Source: Synechococcus sp. 8F6
GTDB lineage: Bacteria; Cyanobacteriota; Cyanobacteriia; PCC-6307; Cyanobiaceae
Length of the DNA stretch: 64,000 nt
NCBI RefSeq assembly: GCF_002252665.1
Contig: NZ_NQKZ01000008.1
Span: 1 to 64,000, forward strand
Direction of reading: 5' to 3'
Shown here: piece by piece, positions 42,003 to 51,817 of the stretch
How the letters are laid out: every line of letters begins with the position of its first letter
How positions within the stretch are numbered: the first letter of the stretch is position 1
Translations under genes and position numbers: made by a program
The notes under the pieces: model-generated
Told to the model about the DNA's origin: nothing
Seen by the model: only the letters and a program-made list of their open reading frames with translations
The model's database searches: none

Positions 42003-42626
42003 CTAGGCAGCCTCGTCCCAGGCTTCATCCTGAGTTGGAGCCTTATTACCAGCCTGATCCTCAGCCTGATCTAGAGCTGGTTCGGGATCCACCACCTTGG
42101 CCTTGGCCGCCCTCGGACGGGGTTGCAGGTCGTCGGCCTTGACGGCGAAGGTGCGGTGAAATTTCTCGCTCAGGGTGAGCCAGTAGGAGCGACCCTCGCT
42201 CTGGCGCTTGCGCTCGATGAAGTTCTGGGCCAGGAGCTCCTTGATGTGCTCGTAAGCACCCGAACCCCGCAGCTCCACCAGATCCGACTGCAGGATCCGT
42301 TTCTTCAGCGCGATCGTGGCCAGGGTGCGCAGGGCAGCGGTGGAGAGGTCCACCGGCAGCAGGTTCTGCACCAGGTCGCCCAGGCCGTCGCGCAGCTGCA
42401 GGCTGTAGCGGTTGCCCTCCTGGCGCACTTCCAGCGCGGTGTCGCGGTGGGCGTAGTCGGTGATCAGGGTGATCAGCCCCAGCTCCGCCTCTTCCCGACC
42501 AACGGCGGCAATCTCGGCCAGCTCAGCGAGGCTCAGGGGTCGGCCCTTGAGATAGAGAATCGCCTCCATCCGGGCCGGCAGCGACAGACCCTGGATCGCC
42601 TCAGTGGCCGCTGCGCCTGTGTGCAT
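42003..42626 (-). CDS. scpB: Segregation and condensation protein B
   Basis: A 207-residue ScpB of the SMC-ScpAB condensin, which compacts and separates chromosomes. Two winged-helix domains are visible: about 18-95 (MEAILYLKGRPLSLAELAEIAA) and 97-165 (ALRTLATIALKKRILQSDLVELRGSGAYEHI). The C-terminal 35 residues are acidic with Gln and Ala and probably disordered. The start is an ATG at 42626, 28 bp after ilvA. Confidence 0.88.
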   Translation of the reverse strand: MHTGAAATEAIQGLSLPARMEAILYLKGRPLSLAELAEIAAVGREEAELGLITLITDYAHRDTALEVRQEGNRYSLQLRDGLGDLVQNLLPVDLSTAALRTLATIALKKRILQSDLVELRGSGAYEHIKELLAQNFIERKRQSEGRSYWLTLSEKFHRTFAVKADDLQPRPRAAKAKVVDPEPALDQAEDQAGNKAPTQDEAWDEAA

Positions 42627-42654
42627 GGCGGCACGGTACCGCAGGTGTTCGGGC

Positions 42655-44226
42655 TCAGGCCAGGGCTGGCAGGGGAGCGCTGCTGGGGCCGAGAAACAGC
42701 CGGTAGGCGGGGTTGTCGCTTTCATCCCAGTGCTGGTAGCCCAGGCCATTGAGGAAGGCCTGCCACTGCGACCGTTCGCCGCGGGGCACTTGCACCCCCA
42801 CCACGATCCGCCCCACGTCGGCGCCGTGGTTGCGGTAGTGAAAGATGCTGATGTTCCAGTTGGCGTGCAAGGCGTTGACGAACGCCATCAGGGCCCCGGG
42901 TTTTTCGGGAAACTCGAAGCGGTAGAGCAACTCCTCCCCCTGCTCCAGGGCGGGGCCGGCGCTGGCGGGCAGGCGTCCGCCCACCATGTGGCGTAGGTGC
43001 AGCTTGGCCAATTCGTTGTTGGAGAGGTCGAGGCAGGGGAATCCGGCGGCCTGCACGTCGTGGATCAGTTGCTGCTCGTCGTCGCTGCCGCTGGTCTGTA
43101 CCCCCACGAAGATGTGGGCGACGCGGGGATCGGCCAGCCGGTAGCTGAATTCGGTGAGGCTGCGCTGGCCCAGCACCCCACAGAAGCGCCGCAGGCTGCC
43201 GGTTTGCTCGGGGATCTCCACCGCCAGCATCGCCTCGCGGTCTTCGCCGATTTCGGTGCGTTCGGCCACGAAGCGCAGCCGATCGAAGTTCATGTTGGCG
43301 CCGCAGGCCACCGCCACCAGCGTCTGACCATGCAGGCCCTGCTGCAGCACATCCCGCTTCATGCCCGCCACCGCCAGGGCGCCGGCCGGCTCCAGGATCG
43401 AGCGGGTGTCCTCGAACACGTCCTTGATGGCGGCGCAGATGGCGTCGGTGTCGACGGTCACCATGCGATCCACCGTCTGGCGGGCCAGATCGAAGGTCAG
43501 CTTTCCCACCTGGCGCACGGCCACCCCATCGGCAAACAGACCCACCTGGTCGAGCTGCACCCGCTCGCCGGCGGCCAGCGAGCGGGTCATGGCATCGGCA
43601 TCCACTGGCTCGACGCCCACGATCTGCACCTGGGGCCACAGGGTTTTGACGTAGGCGCCGATGCCGGCGATCAGGCCGCCACCGCCCACCGCCACGTAAA
43701 TCACATCCGGTGGCGCGGAGCACTGGCGCAGGATCTCCAGCCCGATCGTGCCCTGCCCGGCGATCACATCCGGATCGTCGAAGGGGTGGATGAAGGTGAG
43801 CCCCCGCTCTGCGGCCAGTCGGGTGGCTTCGGTGCAGGCTGCGTCGTAGTTGTCGCCGTGCAGCACCACTTCGGCGCCGCGGGCGGCCACCGCTTTGACC
43901 TTCATCTCCGGTGTGGTCACCGGCATCACAATCACCGCCCTGCAGCCCAGCTTCTGGGCCCCCAGCGCCACCCCCTGGGCGTGGTTGCCGGCGCTGGCGG
44001 CGATCACGCCGCGCTCCAGCTCCGCCGGCGAGAGGCCCGCCATCTTGTTGTAGGCCCCCCGCAGCTTGAAGCTGAACACGGGCTGCAGGTCTTCGCGCTT
44101 CAGCAGCACCCGGTTGTGCAGGCGCGCCGAGAGATTGGGTGCGGGATCGAGCGGCGACTCGATCGCCACGTCGTACACCCGCGCCCGCAGGATTCGCTGG
44201 AGATAGCTGTGGGGAGCCTCGCTCAT
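42655..44226 (-). CDS. ilvA: Threonine ammonia-lyase, biosynthetic
   Basis: A 523-residue PLP enzyme converting threonine to 2-oxobutanoate, the first step of isoleucine synthesis. The PLP Lys lies in [11 protein letters not shown] (K54), with [11 protein letters not shown] and GGGGLIAG further on. Two C-terminal ACT-like regulatory domains (about 330-510) indicate feedback inhibition by isoleucine. The ATG at 44226 diverges from dxs across 73 bp. Confidence 0.94.
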   Translation of the reverse strand: MSEAPHSYLQRILRARVYDVAIESPLDPAPNLSARLHNRVLLKREDLQPVFSFKLRGAYNKMAGLSPAELERGVIAASAGNHAQGVALGAQKLGCRAVIVMPVTTPEMKVKAVAARGAEVVLHGDNYDAACTEATRLAAERGLTFIHPFDDPDVIAGQGTIGLEILRQCSAPPDVIYVAVGGGGLIAGIGAYVKTLWPQVQIVGVEPVDADAMTRSLAAGERVQLDQVGLFADGVAVRQVGKLTFDLARQTVDRMVTVDTDAICAAIKDVFEDTRSILEPAGALAVAGMKRDVLQQGLHGQTLVAVACGANMNFDRLRFVAERTEIGEDREAMLAVEIPEQTGSLRRFCGVLGQRSLTEFSYRLADPRVAHIFVGVQTSGSDDEQQLIHDVQAAGFPCLDLSNNELAKLHLRHMVGGRLPASAGPALEQGEELLYRFEFPEKPGALMAFVNALHANWNISIFHYRNHGADVGRIVVGVQVPRGERSQWQAFLNGLGYQHWDESDNPAYRLFLGPSSAPLPALA

Positions 44227-44299
44227 GGCACCAGTGTCGCAATCCGCACCGCTGGGCGGGATCCAAGGCCTAGATTGCACCCCACCTCCAGGGTTGTGC

Positions 44300-46228
44300 A
44301 TGCATCTCAGCGAGCTGAATCACCCGAATCAGCTGCACGGCCTGAGCACGGCTGAGCTTGAAGCCATTGGCCGCCAGGTCCGGGAGCGCCACCTGGAGGT
44401 GGTCAGCACCAGCGGTGGTCACCTGGGGCCAGGGTTGGGGGTGGTGGAGCTCACCCTGGCCCTGTATCAAACCCTCGATCTCGATCACGACAAAGTGGTG
44501 TGGGATGTGGGCCACCAGGCCTACCCCCACAAGTTGTTGACGGGCCGCTACAAGGATTTCGACAGCCTGCGCCAAAAGGGCGGCGTGGCGGGCTATCTGA
44601 AGCGCTGTGAAAGTCGCTTCGACCACTTCGGTGCCGGCCACGCCAGCACCTCGATTTCAGCCGCCCTGGGCATGGCCCTGGCACGGGATCGCCGCGGCGA
44701 AGTCTTTAAATGCGTCGCCGTGATCGGCGATGGTGCCCTCACCGGCGGCATGGCCCTCGAGGCCATCAACCATGCCGGCCACCTGCCCAAAACCAAGCTG
44801 CTGGTGGTGCTGAACGACAACGACATGTCGATCAGTCCACCGGTGGGAGCCCTCTCCACCTACCTCAACCGCATGCGGCTGAGCCCGCCGCTGCAGTTTC
44901 TGCAGGGCAACGCCGAGGAGGCGATCAAGCACCTGCCCTTCCTGCACGGCGAGCTCCCCACCGAGCTCAAGACGCTCAAGGAGAGCATGAAGCGCCTGGC
45001 GGTGCCCAAGGTGGGTGCCGTGTTTGAGGAGCTGGGCTTCACCTACATCGGCCCGATCGATGGCCACGACATTGCCGGGATGGTGCGCACCTTCGAGCAG
45101 GCGCATCGCACCGAGGGTCCCGTGCTGGTGCACGTGGCCACCACCAAGGGCAAGGGTTATGCCTACGCCGAGGCCGACCAGGTGGGCTACCACGCCCAGA
45201 GCGCCTTTGATCTGGCCACCGGCAAGGCCTATCCCTCCAGCAAGCCGAAACCGCCGAGCTACAGCAAGGTGTTCGGCCAAACGCTGGTGAAGCTCTGCGA
45301 ACAGGACCCCACCGTGGTGGGCATCACCGCCGCCATGGCCACGGGCACCGGTCTGGATCTGCTGGAGAAGGCCCTGCCCGATCAATATTTTGATGTGGGC
45401 ATCGCCGAGCAGCATGCCGTCACCATGGCTGCGGGCATGGCCTGCGAGGGCCTCAAGCCGGTGGTGGCGATTTACAGCACCTTCCTGCAACGCGCCTTCG
45501 ACCAACTCATCCACGACGTGGGCATCCAGAAGCTGCCGGTCACCTTCGTGCTGGACCGGGCCGGGATCGTGGGTGCCGACGGCCCCACCCACCAGGGCCA
45601 GTACGACATCAGCTACTTCCGTGCCATCCCCAACTTCACCGTGATGGCTCCCAAGGATGAGGCTGAGTTGCAGCGCATGCTCGTGACCTCAATTCATCAC
45701 AGCGGCCCCTGCGCTTTGCGCATCCCCCGCGGCGAAGGCGAGGGCGTGCCTCTTGCGGAAGAGGGCTTTGAACCCCTGGAGATCGGCCGCGGTGAGCTGC
45801 TTACCGATGGCGACGACCTGCTGATCGTGGCCTACGGCGCCATGGTGGCCCCGGCGATGGCCACCGCTGGGTTGCTGCAGGAGAAGGGCATCCGCGCTGC
45901 GGTGATCAACGCCCGCTTCCTGCGGCCCCTCGATGAGGCGCTGATCCTGCCGATGGCCCAGCGCATTGGCAAGGTGGTGACCATCGAAGAGGGCGCCCTG
46001 GCGGGTGGCTTCGGTGCCGCGGTGGTGGAAACCCTCGTCGATCACGACGTGCTTGTGCCCGTGCTGCGCATTGGCATTCCCGATCTGCTCGTCGACCACG
46101 CCAGCCCCGACCAGAGCAAGCAGAGCCTCGGCCTCACCCCTCCCCAGATGGCCGACCGCATCCTGGAGCGCTTCGGCTCTCCCCGCCCCACCAATCTGGC
46201 GGCCGCCGGTCAGCCCGTTGCCGTCTGA
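44300..46228 (+). CDS. dxs: 1-deoxy-D-xylulose-5-phosphate synthase
   Basis: A 642-residue thiamine-diphosphate enzyme, condensing pyruvate and glyceraldehyde 3-phosphate for the MEP isoprenoid pathway. Visible are the TPP-binding [18 protein letters not shown] with the metal-binding [16 protein letters not shown] and the pyrimidine-domain [12 protein letters not shown]. The ATG at 44300 fits the family. An FAD oxidoreductase possibly linked to carotenoid or prenyl metabolism follows. Confidence 0.96.
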   Translation: MHLSELNHPNQLHGLSTAELEAIGRQVRERHLEVVSTSGGHLGPGLGVVELTLALYQTLDLDHDKVVWDVGHQAYPHKLLTGRYKDFDSLRQKGGVAGYLKRCESRFDHFGAGHASTSISAALGMALARDRRGEVFKCVAVIGDGALTGGMALEAINHAGHLPKTKLLVVLNDNDMSISPPVGALSTYLNRMRLSPPLQFLQGNAEEAIKHLPFLHGELPTELKTLKESMKRLAVPKVGAVFEELGFTYIGPIDGHDIAGMVRTFEQAHRTEGPVLVHVATTKGKGYAYAEADQVGYHAQSAFDLATGKAYPSSKPKPPSYSKVFGQTLVKLCEQDPTVVGITAAMATGTGLDLLEKALPDQYFDVGIAEQHAVTMAAGMACEGLKPVVAIYSTFLQRAFDQLIHDVGIQKLPVTFVLDRAGIVGADGPTHQGQYDISYFRAIPNFTVMAPKDEAELQRMLVTSIHHSGPCALRIPRGEGEGVPLAEEGFEPLEIGRGELLTDGDDLLIVAYGAMVAPAMATAGLLQEKGIRAAVINARFLRPLDEALILPMAQRIGKVVTIEEGALAGGFGAAVVETLVDHDVLVPVLRIGIPDLLVDHASPDQSKQSLGLTPPQMADRILERFGSPRPTNLAAAGQPVAV

Positions 46229-46272
46229 GCCTCAGCGAGCGTTCCACCACGGATGAGCCCGACCGCTGCGAG

Positions 46273-47466
46273 GTGCTGGTGGTGGGTGCCGGCCCGGCGG
46301 GAGCTGAGCTGGCCCGGTTGCTGGCCCTGGCGGGGGTGGATGTGTTGCTGGTGGATCGCTTGGCCGACCTCCGCCAGGCGGCCTTCAGCAGCGCGGCCCT
46401 GCCCTTGGCGGCGGTGGAGCGCTACGGCTTGCCGTCTGCGGTGGTGGCGGCCCGCTGGAGCGGCTGGCAATTGGTGGGCCCCGGAGCGCAGGGGCGTCAG
46501 TGGAGTTCCGATCAGCCGCTGGGGGCCGTGCTGGATTTCGGCGCCCTGCGCCAATGGCTGGCGGATCAGGCCCAGGGCTGGGGCGCCCGGCTGCAGCTCG
46601 GGGTCACGGCGCTGGGCTGGCAGCCCGATGGGGAGGGGGCCTGCACCTGGGTGCGGGATGGCCGTGGTGGCCGCCGCGCCATCCGCAGCCGTTGGCTGGT
46701 GGATGCCAGTGGTGAGAGCCGCGCCCTGATTGGCGAGCCCAGCAGCTGCCCGGGCGATCCGCTGGTGGCGGGGCTGGGGGTGGAGTGGTTGCTGCAGGTG
46801 AGTTCCGATGCCTACGCCGCCTGGGCGGATCGGCTCAGTTTTTTCCTCGGCAGCGACTGGGTGCAGCAGGGGTATGGCTGGGTGTTTCCGATGGGCCCGG
46901 GCCAGCTCAAGGTGGGGGTGTGCCGCTTGCACGACGGCCATCGGCCCCAACCACCGCTTGGGCAGGAGTTGCAGAAGTTGCTGCAGCGCAGCGGCCTGGC
47001 GGGAGCTGTGGTGCTCGATCGCCATGGCGGCCGCATCCGCAGCACGCTGCGGCGCCGGGAAGCGCACCGCCAGGGGCCGCTGATCGGCCTGGGCGACGCT
47101 GTGAGCACCGCCAACCTGTTGGGCGGTGAAGGGATCCGCCACGCCCTGGCCAGTGCCCGGGTGCTGGCACCGTTGCTGCTGCAGGTGTGGGGCGATGGTG
47201 GAGGCCAGCGCGGTGATACAGCCACGCCGCTCGATCGCTACCCGATGCTGCTGCGCCGGGAGCTGGGTTGGCGCTGGAGCCTGAGTGGCCGGTTGGCCCG
47301 GCGCACCTGGCTGGGCCTGGCCCATGCGCAAGCCGACCGACGCCTGGAGCGACTGCTGGCGGGATTGCAAACAAAACGGGCGGAGGATCTCTCCGCCCTG
47401 CTGTTCGACTACCGCTTTGAGCGCTACGGGCTCAAAGCCTTGCCCTATCTGCTGGGCTGGCGTTGA
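46273..47466 (+). CDS. FAD-dependent oxidoreductase (geranylgeranyl reductase/lycopene cyclase-like)
   Basis: A 397-residue flavoprotein starting directly at its dinucleotide-binding strand (VLVVGAGPAGAELARLL). It has a DxS-type segment (LVDASGESRALIG) and a second FAD motif (IGLGDAVSTANLLGGEGIRHAL). The only usable start is the GTG at 46273; a CTG at 46225 would be needed to extend it. The position, 44 bp behind dxs, suggests a carotenoid or prenyl-lipid substrate, but this is inference. It converges with psaK. Confidence 0.75.
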   Translation: MLVVGAGPAGAELARLLALAGVDVLLVDRLADLRQAAFSSAALPLAAVERYGLPSAVVAARWSGWQLVGPGAQGRQWSSDQPLGAVLDFGALRQWLADQAQGWGARLQLGVTALGWQPDGEGACTWVRDGRGGRRAIRSRWLVDASGESRALIGEPSSCPGDPLVAGLGVEWLLQVSSDAYAAWADRLSFFLGSDWVQQGYGWVFPMGPGQLKVGVCRLHDGHRPQPPLGQELQKLLQRSGLAGAVVLDRHGGRIRSTLRRREAHRQGPLIGLGDAVSTANLLGGEGIRHALASARVLAPLLLQVWGDGGGQRGDTATPLDRYPMLLRRELGWRWSLSGRLARRTWLGLAHAQADRRLERLLAGLQTKRAEDLSALLFDYRFERYGLKALPYLLGWR

Positions 47467-47494
47467 ACGCCAGACTTCAAACCAGGCTGACGAT

Positions 47495-47752
47495 TCAAAC
47501 CACGCCGCGGGAGGCCAGGCCGAGGATGGCGCCCATGCCGAGGATGTGACCCAGGCTCAGGGTTCCGAGCATGGCTCCGTGGCCGAAGCCGCCAAACAGG
47601 CTGGGGCTGGGCAGCTGCAGGCCCACGTTGGGGTGCTTGATCGTGGCCTTGCCGATTGCAATGGCGATCACATTGCAGACGATCATCACCAGCGCCACCT
47701 TGGGCGACCAGGTGATCGTGGCGGGGGCCAGGGCCAGAAGCGGAGTGATCAT
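47495..47752 (-). CDS. psaK: Photosystem I subunit PsaK
   Basis: An 85-residue protein with two membrane helices and the PsaK pattern: TWSPKVALVMIVCNVIAIAIG, then FGGFGHGAMLG and a GHILGMGAILGL helix. It is a peripheral photosystem I subunit where antenna (phycobilisome or IsiA) contacts occur. The internal ATG at 47752 matches the family length; the longer frame to 47794 is unlikely. The short presequence before WSP is typical. Confidence 0.9.
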   Translation of the reverse strand: MITPLLALAPATITWSPKVALVMIVCNVIAIAIGKATIKHPNVGLQLPSPSLFGGFGHGAMLGTLSLGHILGMGAILGLASRGVV

Positions 47753-47818
47753 GGAGCAAGTGCCGACGCCCCATCTTCCGGGCACCGTTGGCATTGCATC
47801 CCCCTGCTTAAGACTTGT

Positions 47819-48154
47819 TCATTCCCCTCTCTTCTGGGGCCGTGTGGTGACCGCGGCGCCCACACCGCTAAAGCCGAGCACCACCAGCAGGTTGGAAACG
47901 GTGAGCAGGGATTCGGCGCCCCCGTGGAGAGGATCCACGTTGGCGAGCAGGGCGCCATAGCGCAGCTGGGCGATCACGGCGGCACCGATGGTGACCGCCA
48001 CAAACACCAGGGTGAACTGGAAGCCGCGCAGGGCCAGCTTTGGGAAGCCTTCGATCCGCCCCGCCCACCACAGAAAGGCCAGGTAGGGGAGCAGCGACAG
48101 CACAAACAGCGGCGTGGGATCGATCCCGGCCAGCCAGCTGAGCGGGCCGCTCAT
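47819..48154 (-). CDS. DUF3593 family membrane protein
   Basis: A 111-residue protein with three hydrophobic segments, starting MSGPLSWLAGIDPTPLFVLS. It resembles the plant/cyanobacterial DUF3593 family, of unknown role in thylakoids or chloroplast envelope. Its ATG overlaps the stop of the ycf49-like gene (ATGA, 48151-48154), so the two are co-translated. Confidence 0.7.
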   Translation of the reverse strand: MSGPLSWLAGIDPTPLFVLSLLPYLAFLWWAGRIEGFPKLALRGFQFTLVFVAVTIGAAVIAQLRYGALLANVDPLHGGAESLLTVSNLLVVLGFSGVGAAVTTRPQKRGE

Positions 48155-48456
48155 GGCGCTGCCTGCCGCTGTTGACGCAGCAGGTTCCAGGCCGCCAGGG
48201 CCAGGGTGCCGTTGCCGAGGGTGGTGAGCCCGGCCTGCAGCACCACAAGGCCTTGCAGCTCGGGGCTGTTGTCGAACAGGTGCCATGTGCAGGCGGCCAT
48301 GGCACTCACCAGGGCCGGCAGCATGCCCAGGCTCAGCCAGCGCCACCCCTCTTCCCGGCGGGCAACGCCCAGCCGTTGGATCGCCACCATCGCCACCACC
48401 CACTCGAGCACCGAGGTGACATGGATCCACCATGTGGGTAGGGACAGGGCGTGCAT
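48151..48456 (-). CDS. Ycf49-like (DUF2499) membrane protein
   Basis: A 101-residue protein with three hydrophobic segments, opening MHALSLPTWWIHVTSVLEWVV, characteristic of the Ycf49/DUF2499 family of cyanobacteria and plastids. DUF2499 and DUF3593 genes are paired here with ATGA overlap, which suggests a heteromeric membrane unit. Function unknown. It lies 4 bp downstream of the LysR-like gene on the same strand but is probably expressed with DUF3593. Confidence 0.72.
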   Translation of the reverse strand: MHALSLPTWWIHVTSVLEWVVAMVAIQRLGVARREEGWRWLSLGMLPALVSAMAACTWHLFDNSPELQGLVVLQAGLTTLGNGTLALAAWNLLRQQRQAAP

Positions 48457-48460
48457 GGGG

Positions 48461-49327
48461 TCAGTGGATGGCGATGAGCTGTGATTCGGAGCGTGACAGT
48501 TCGAGGATCTGCCGGCGGAGCAGCTCAACCAGTTGGGCAACAGCCGGCTCATCCCGGTGTTCGTGCAACACCACCAGGCTTTCCACGTAGTGAGACGATA
48601 CGGCCACCTTGACGCGGACGACGTCAATTTTGTCGGCCAGGGCTTTGAGCATGAGGCTGTTGGCGAAATAAACAGGATCCGTGTCGGGGTGTCGCGTGCC
48701 TCTGCGGGTGCGAGCAGGCCGGAAATGGTGGTCATAGAAGCCGCGGATGAACTGCTTCTGGGGGCGAGGGTTGAAGGGGAAGGTGTCGATGTGGCAATGG
48801 GTGCCGATCTCAGCCCTGCTGGGCTGGGTGATTCGGCTCACCCGTGCTGAAGGGCGCGTGACCAGATGGATCGGAGAGTGGAACAGGTCAAAGCAGGCAA
48901 ATCGGGTGTCATCGCTGGCCGGCCGTTCTGGCAGGGTGGCCAGGCAGGCGTCAACCACCCGTTGCTCGAGCAGGTCCAGGCAGTGGTGGGCGGAGCCCAA
49001 GGAGCTGAAGGGGTTGCTGATCCAGTGGGGAGGCAGGTTGTTGAACAGGGCATCGGAGCTCCAGTAAGGAGCCTGCAGGCGCAGGGCTTGCCGTCCCAGA
49101 AACCGGCCGCGTTGGTGCAGCTGCCGCTCTAGGCGGAGCAGCAGTGGGTCGCCCGTCGCTTGCCAGGCTTCTGAGACGCGGCGCAGTTTGAGGTTGAAGG
49201 TGGCCAGGGTCTGCTGCACCCGACGCGACACGGTGCTCTGGTTGCAATGAGCGAGCTCACTGGCATGGGTGCCATTCCCAAGCCAGATCAGCAGATCGAG
49301 GGCCTCAAGGGCTTCCTCCGTCACCAT
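48461..49327 (-). CDS. LysR-like winged-helix transcription factor, atypical
   Basis: A 288-residue protein with an N-terminal HTH (about 8-45: LIWLGNGTHASELAHCNQSTVSRRVQ) resembling LysR-type regulators, and a C-terminal region of about 200 residues with a periplasmic-binding-like pattern (HSPIHLVTRP, VYFANSLMLKALADKIDVVRV). The linker helix and effector domain deviate from typical LTTRs. A target may be the frameshifted sulfotransferase or csaB region upstream, but no operator was identified. Confidence 0.65.
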   Translation of the reverse strand: MVTEEALEALDLLIWLGNGTHASELAHCNQSTVSRRVQQTLATFNLKLRRVSEAWQATGDPLLLRLERQLHQRGRFLGRQALRLQAPYWSSDALFNNLPPHWISNPFSSLGSAHHCLDLLEQRVVDACLATLPERPASDDTRFACFDLFHSPIHLVTRPSARVSRITQPSRAEIGTHCHIDTFPFNPRPQKQFIRGFYDHHFRPARTRRGTRHPDTDPVYFANSLMLKALADKIDVVRVKVAVSSHYVESLVVLHEHRDEPAVAQLVELLRRQILELSRSESQLIAIH

Positions 49328-49336
49328 TGTGGTCTG

Positions 49337-50292
49337 TTAGCACCACTCAAGTGCTAGCGACGATTCCCTGTCGACGCCATGCAGCCAGCTGTGACAGGCC
49401 GGGCTGAGGGCTTCCCGGCTGACCCGGTCGTAGGCCTCGAGCTGTTCCGGACGCAGGACGCCCCGCCAGCGGCCGTTGCTGCCGCGGTAGAGGAATGTGG
49501 TGGCGCCGCCTTTCCAGAGACGTCCCCCGCAGGGCACGTAGCGATCGCTGTGGAGTCGCATGGCATCAAAGGCAACCGCGGCCGCCACAGTTTCGAGCCG
49601 CGGAGCATCGATCTCCATGCCGAGAAAGCTGGCAATCCTGGCGATCTGGGCCGGCAGATCGGCCTTGAGGTCGCTGTAGTGCAGCAGCAGGATGTTGGCT
49701 TGATGGTGGTGATCCCACCACGACTGCACGTTGTGAAAGAACGACCAGAAAGGCCAGCCATCCTTCTCCCAGTCCAGCCAACCGTTGTGCAACCAGCGAT
49801 CAAAGAAGGTCTGCACGTCTGCCGGGGGAAGGGGGAAGGTCTCGCCCCGTTCGTTGGGCACCTGGTTGACCAGGGCATGGGCCTGATCGCTCCAGTTCAG
49901 GTAGTGATTCCAAAGCGACATCGCCACATCCCCTCCATCGCGGGCGATGTAGAGAAAACGCCGCCGGGGATCCCATGGCAGGGCATCGAGGGTAGGTGGC
50001 TTTTGATGAAACGGCGGTGGCGTTGCTGCTCCAGCGTCAGCACCAAAGCGTCGAGATCGTGGTAATTGGCTTCCAGCCAGGGCGAGAGGTCGGCCAGAGG
50101 GGCCGCCAGTTCACCGTCAAACACCAGGTGGGCCACGATGGCTTGCAACCAGGTGGTGCCGCTCTTGTAGGGGCTGGCGATGACGATGTCGTCATCGCGG
50201 AGCGCGACATGATCCCAGCGACGGCTGTCGAAGTGGTGGTTGTGAATGCGGCGGGTGCGCTGCGGATCTCCGCTTCCAGGGCTGATGGCCAT
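49337..50292 (-). pseudogene. Sulfotransferase, frameshifted
   Basis: Two overlapping frames add up to one sulfotransferase of about 318 residues. The 5' part (from ATG 50292) holds the PAPS-binding SPYKSGTTWLQAI loop and ends in a wrong-frame tail after FIKSHLP. The 3' part resumes with the 3'-phosphate-binding continuation (LDALPWDPRRRFLYIARDGGDVAMSLWNHY) and runs to the TAA at 49337. The break lies near 49988-49996, where one base appears missing. It may be a real pseudogene or a sequencing error. Family members transfer sulfate from PAPS to alcohol or amine groups. Confidence 0.78.
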
Positions 50293-50401
50293 CAATCTGC
50301 ATCGATGCAGCGATCTGCACCAATCTGTTTTGGTGCCATGCTGATTGGGCGGTGAGGCCCGGCTCGTGCGCGAGACCAGACAGAAGACTGACCCGGCTCC
50401 G

Positions 50402-51481
50402 ATGGGCCTGGTGCGCAAGACCCTGGCGCCTCGCAGGGTTTTGCTGTGCGGTTACTACGGGGAGCACAACCTCGGCGATGACGCCCTGCTGGAGGTGCTG
50501 ATAAGCCAACTGCCTGCGGGATGCCAGGCGGTGGTGACAGCCCATGACGCTGCTTTGGTGCAGGAGCGCTTTGGAGTGGAGACGGTGCCGCGCCGCAGCC
50601 TGCCGCTGGTGCTTAAGGCGCTGCGGCGCTGCGATGCCCTGGTGCTCGGCGGCGGCAGCCTGTTGCAGGATTCCACCAGTTTCCGCAGCCTGCTCTACTA
50701 CGGCGCTCTGATTGCGGCGGCCCGGCTGGAAGGCAAGCCGGTGCTGCTCTGGGGCCAGGGTTTGGGTCCGCTACGGCGCCGTCGCAGCAGGCTGTTGGTG
50801 GGCCGCCTGTTGCGCTTGGCCACGGCGGTGAGCTGGCGGGATCCGGAATCGGCGGCTCTGGCCAAGCGCCTCGGGCGCGAGGGCCCGGTGGGCAGTGATC
50901 CGGTGTGGGCCCTGCCGGCCCAGCCCTGGCGCGGGCGTGGTGGCCCCTTGGTGCTCTGTTTTCGGCCAACCGGTCAGCTGCAGGGAGCAACCTGGCGCCC
51001 CTATCTCGAGGCCCTGGAGCAACTGGCCCGCGAGCACGACCGCGAGGTGATCTGGTTGCCCTTCCACGCCACGCAGGACCGGGGCCTGTTGGAGCACTTG
51101 CGCCAGGAGCAGCTGCTGCCAGCAGGCCTGGCGGCCCGCAGCCGGGAGGTGCTGGCGGAGCGGCCCAGCGAAGCAATGGCGATGGGCAGTGGTGCCGGAC
51201 TGGTGGTGGCGATGCGCCTGCATGGCCTGATCCTGGCGGCCCTCTCCGGAGCGCCCTGCGCCGCCCTCAGCTACGACCCGAAAGTGGCCGCCGCCGCCTC
51301 TGCCCTGGGCTGCCCCTGCCACAGCCTGGATGCGGCAGCAGCGCCGGCCGAGCTGGTGGCCGCCTGGACGACCGTGCTCGACAGCCCGCCGCCCAGCGCC
51401 CGGCTAGCGGAGCTCCGCCAGCAGACGGCGGTGCATCGCCAACTGCTGGAGAGCCTGGACACCTGCAGCGGCTCTTGCTAG
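50402..51481 (+). CDS. csaB: Polysaccharide pyruvyl transferase CsaB
   Basis: A 359-residue CsaB-like enzyme, with VLLCGYYGEHNLGDDALLE at the N-terminus (the glycine-rich loop of the family), LVLGGGSLLQD and a C-terminal MRLHGLILAALSGAPCAALSYD segment. It pyruvylates cell-wall polysaccharides, which can anchor S-layer proteins with SLH domains; cyanobacterial S-layer or outer-membrane anchoring is a plausible use. The ATG at 50402 was chosen over the TTG at 50345. It diverges from the sulfotransferase. Confidence 0.87.
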   Translation: MGLVRKTLAPRRVLLCGYYGEHNLGDDALLEVLISQLPAGCQAVVTAHDAALVQERFGVETVPRRSLPLVLKALRRCDALVLGGGSLLQDSTSFRSLLYYGALIAAARLEGKPVLLWGQGLGPLRRRRSRLLVGRLLRLATAVSWRDPESAALAKRLGREGPVGSDPVWALPAQPWRGRGGPLVLCFRPTGQLQGATWRPYLEALEQLAREHDREVIWLPFHATQDRGLLEHLRQEQLLPAGLAARSREVLAERPSEAMAMGSGAGLVVAMRLHGLILAALSGAPCAALSYDPKVAAAASALGCPCHSLDAAAAPAELVAAWTTVLDSPPPSARLAELRQQTAVHRQLLESLDTCSGSC

Positions 51482-51489
51482 CAGGGGGC

Positions 51490-51816
51490 ATGAGCGTTTC
51501 CGCTGGAACCGTCCTGCCGGTGCGTCAGTACTACGTGCAAACCGACAGTGCCGTGCCGGGCCAGGCCCATCGCATGTGCTTTTCCAGCACCTGCGCCATG
51601 GCCATCAAATACCTGCGCCCTGGGGCATTGCTGGGGATCAATGCCGATGACACCATCTCGCCGACGGCCTATGGCGAACTCGACAACCCAGGTGGCGGGT
51701 ACGTGCAGGTAGGCCGGGGAGGCCACGGCGTGCGTTACAGCTGGCGGCACTGGCTGCCGCGCTGGGAGGTGGAAGGCCCCCGCACGGGATGGTTCATGAC
51801 CTATCGGCTGGCCTGA
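51490..51816 (+). CDS. Short C39-peptidase-like protein, possibly internally deleted
   Basis: A 108-residue frame, 8 bp after csaB. The first 45 residues (RQYYVQTD, RMCFSSTCAM) resemble the Cys-containing start of phage/bacterial C39-like peptidases. Residues 60-108 (AYGELDNPGGGY, RYSWRHWLPRWEVEGP) resemble the family C-terminus. The expected intervening 80-100 residues, including the catalytic His, are absent, so the gene looks like a deletion remnant or a non-catalytic derivative. This comparison is from memory of the family and needs an alignment. Confidence 0.55.
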   Translation: MSVSAGTVLPVRQYYVQTDSAVPGQAHRMCFSSTCAMAIKYLRPGALLGINADDTISPTAYGELDNPGGGYVQVGRGGHGVRYSWRHWLPRWEVEGPRTGWFMTYRLA

Positions 51817-51817
51817 C

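Noticed and set aside
47753-47794. N-terminal extension of psaK
   Set aside because: The ATG at 47752 gives the usual PsaK length; the extra 14 residues are unlike any PsaK presequence.
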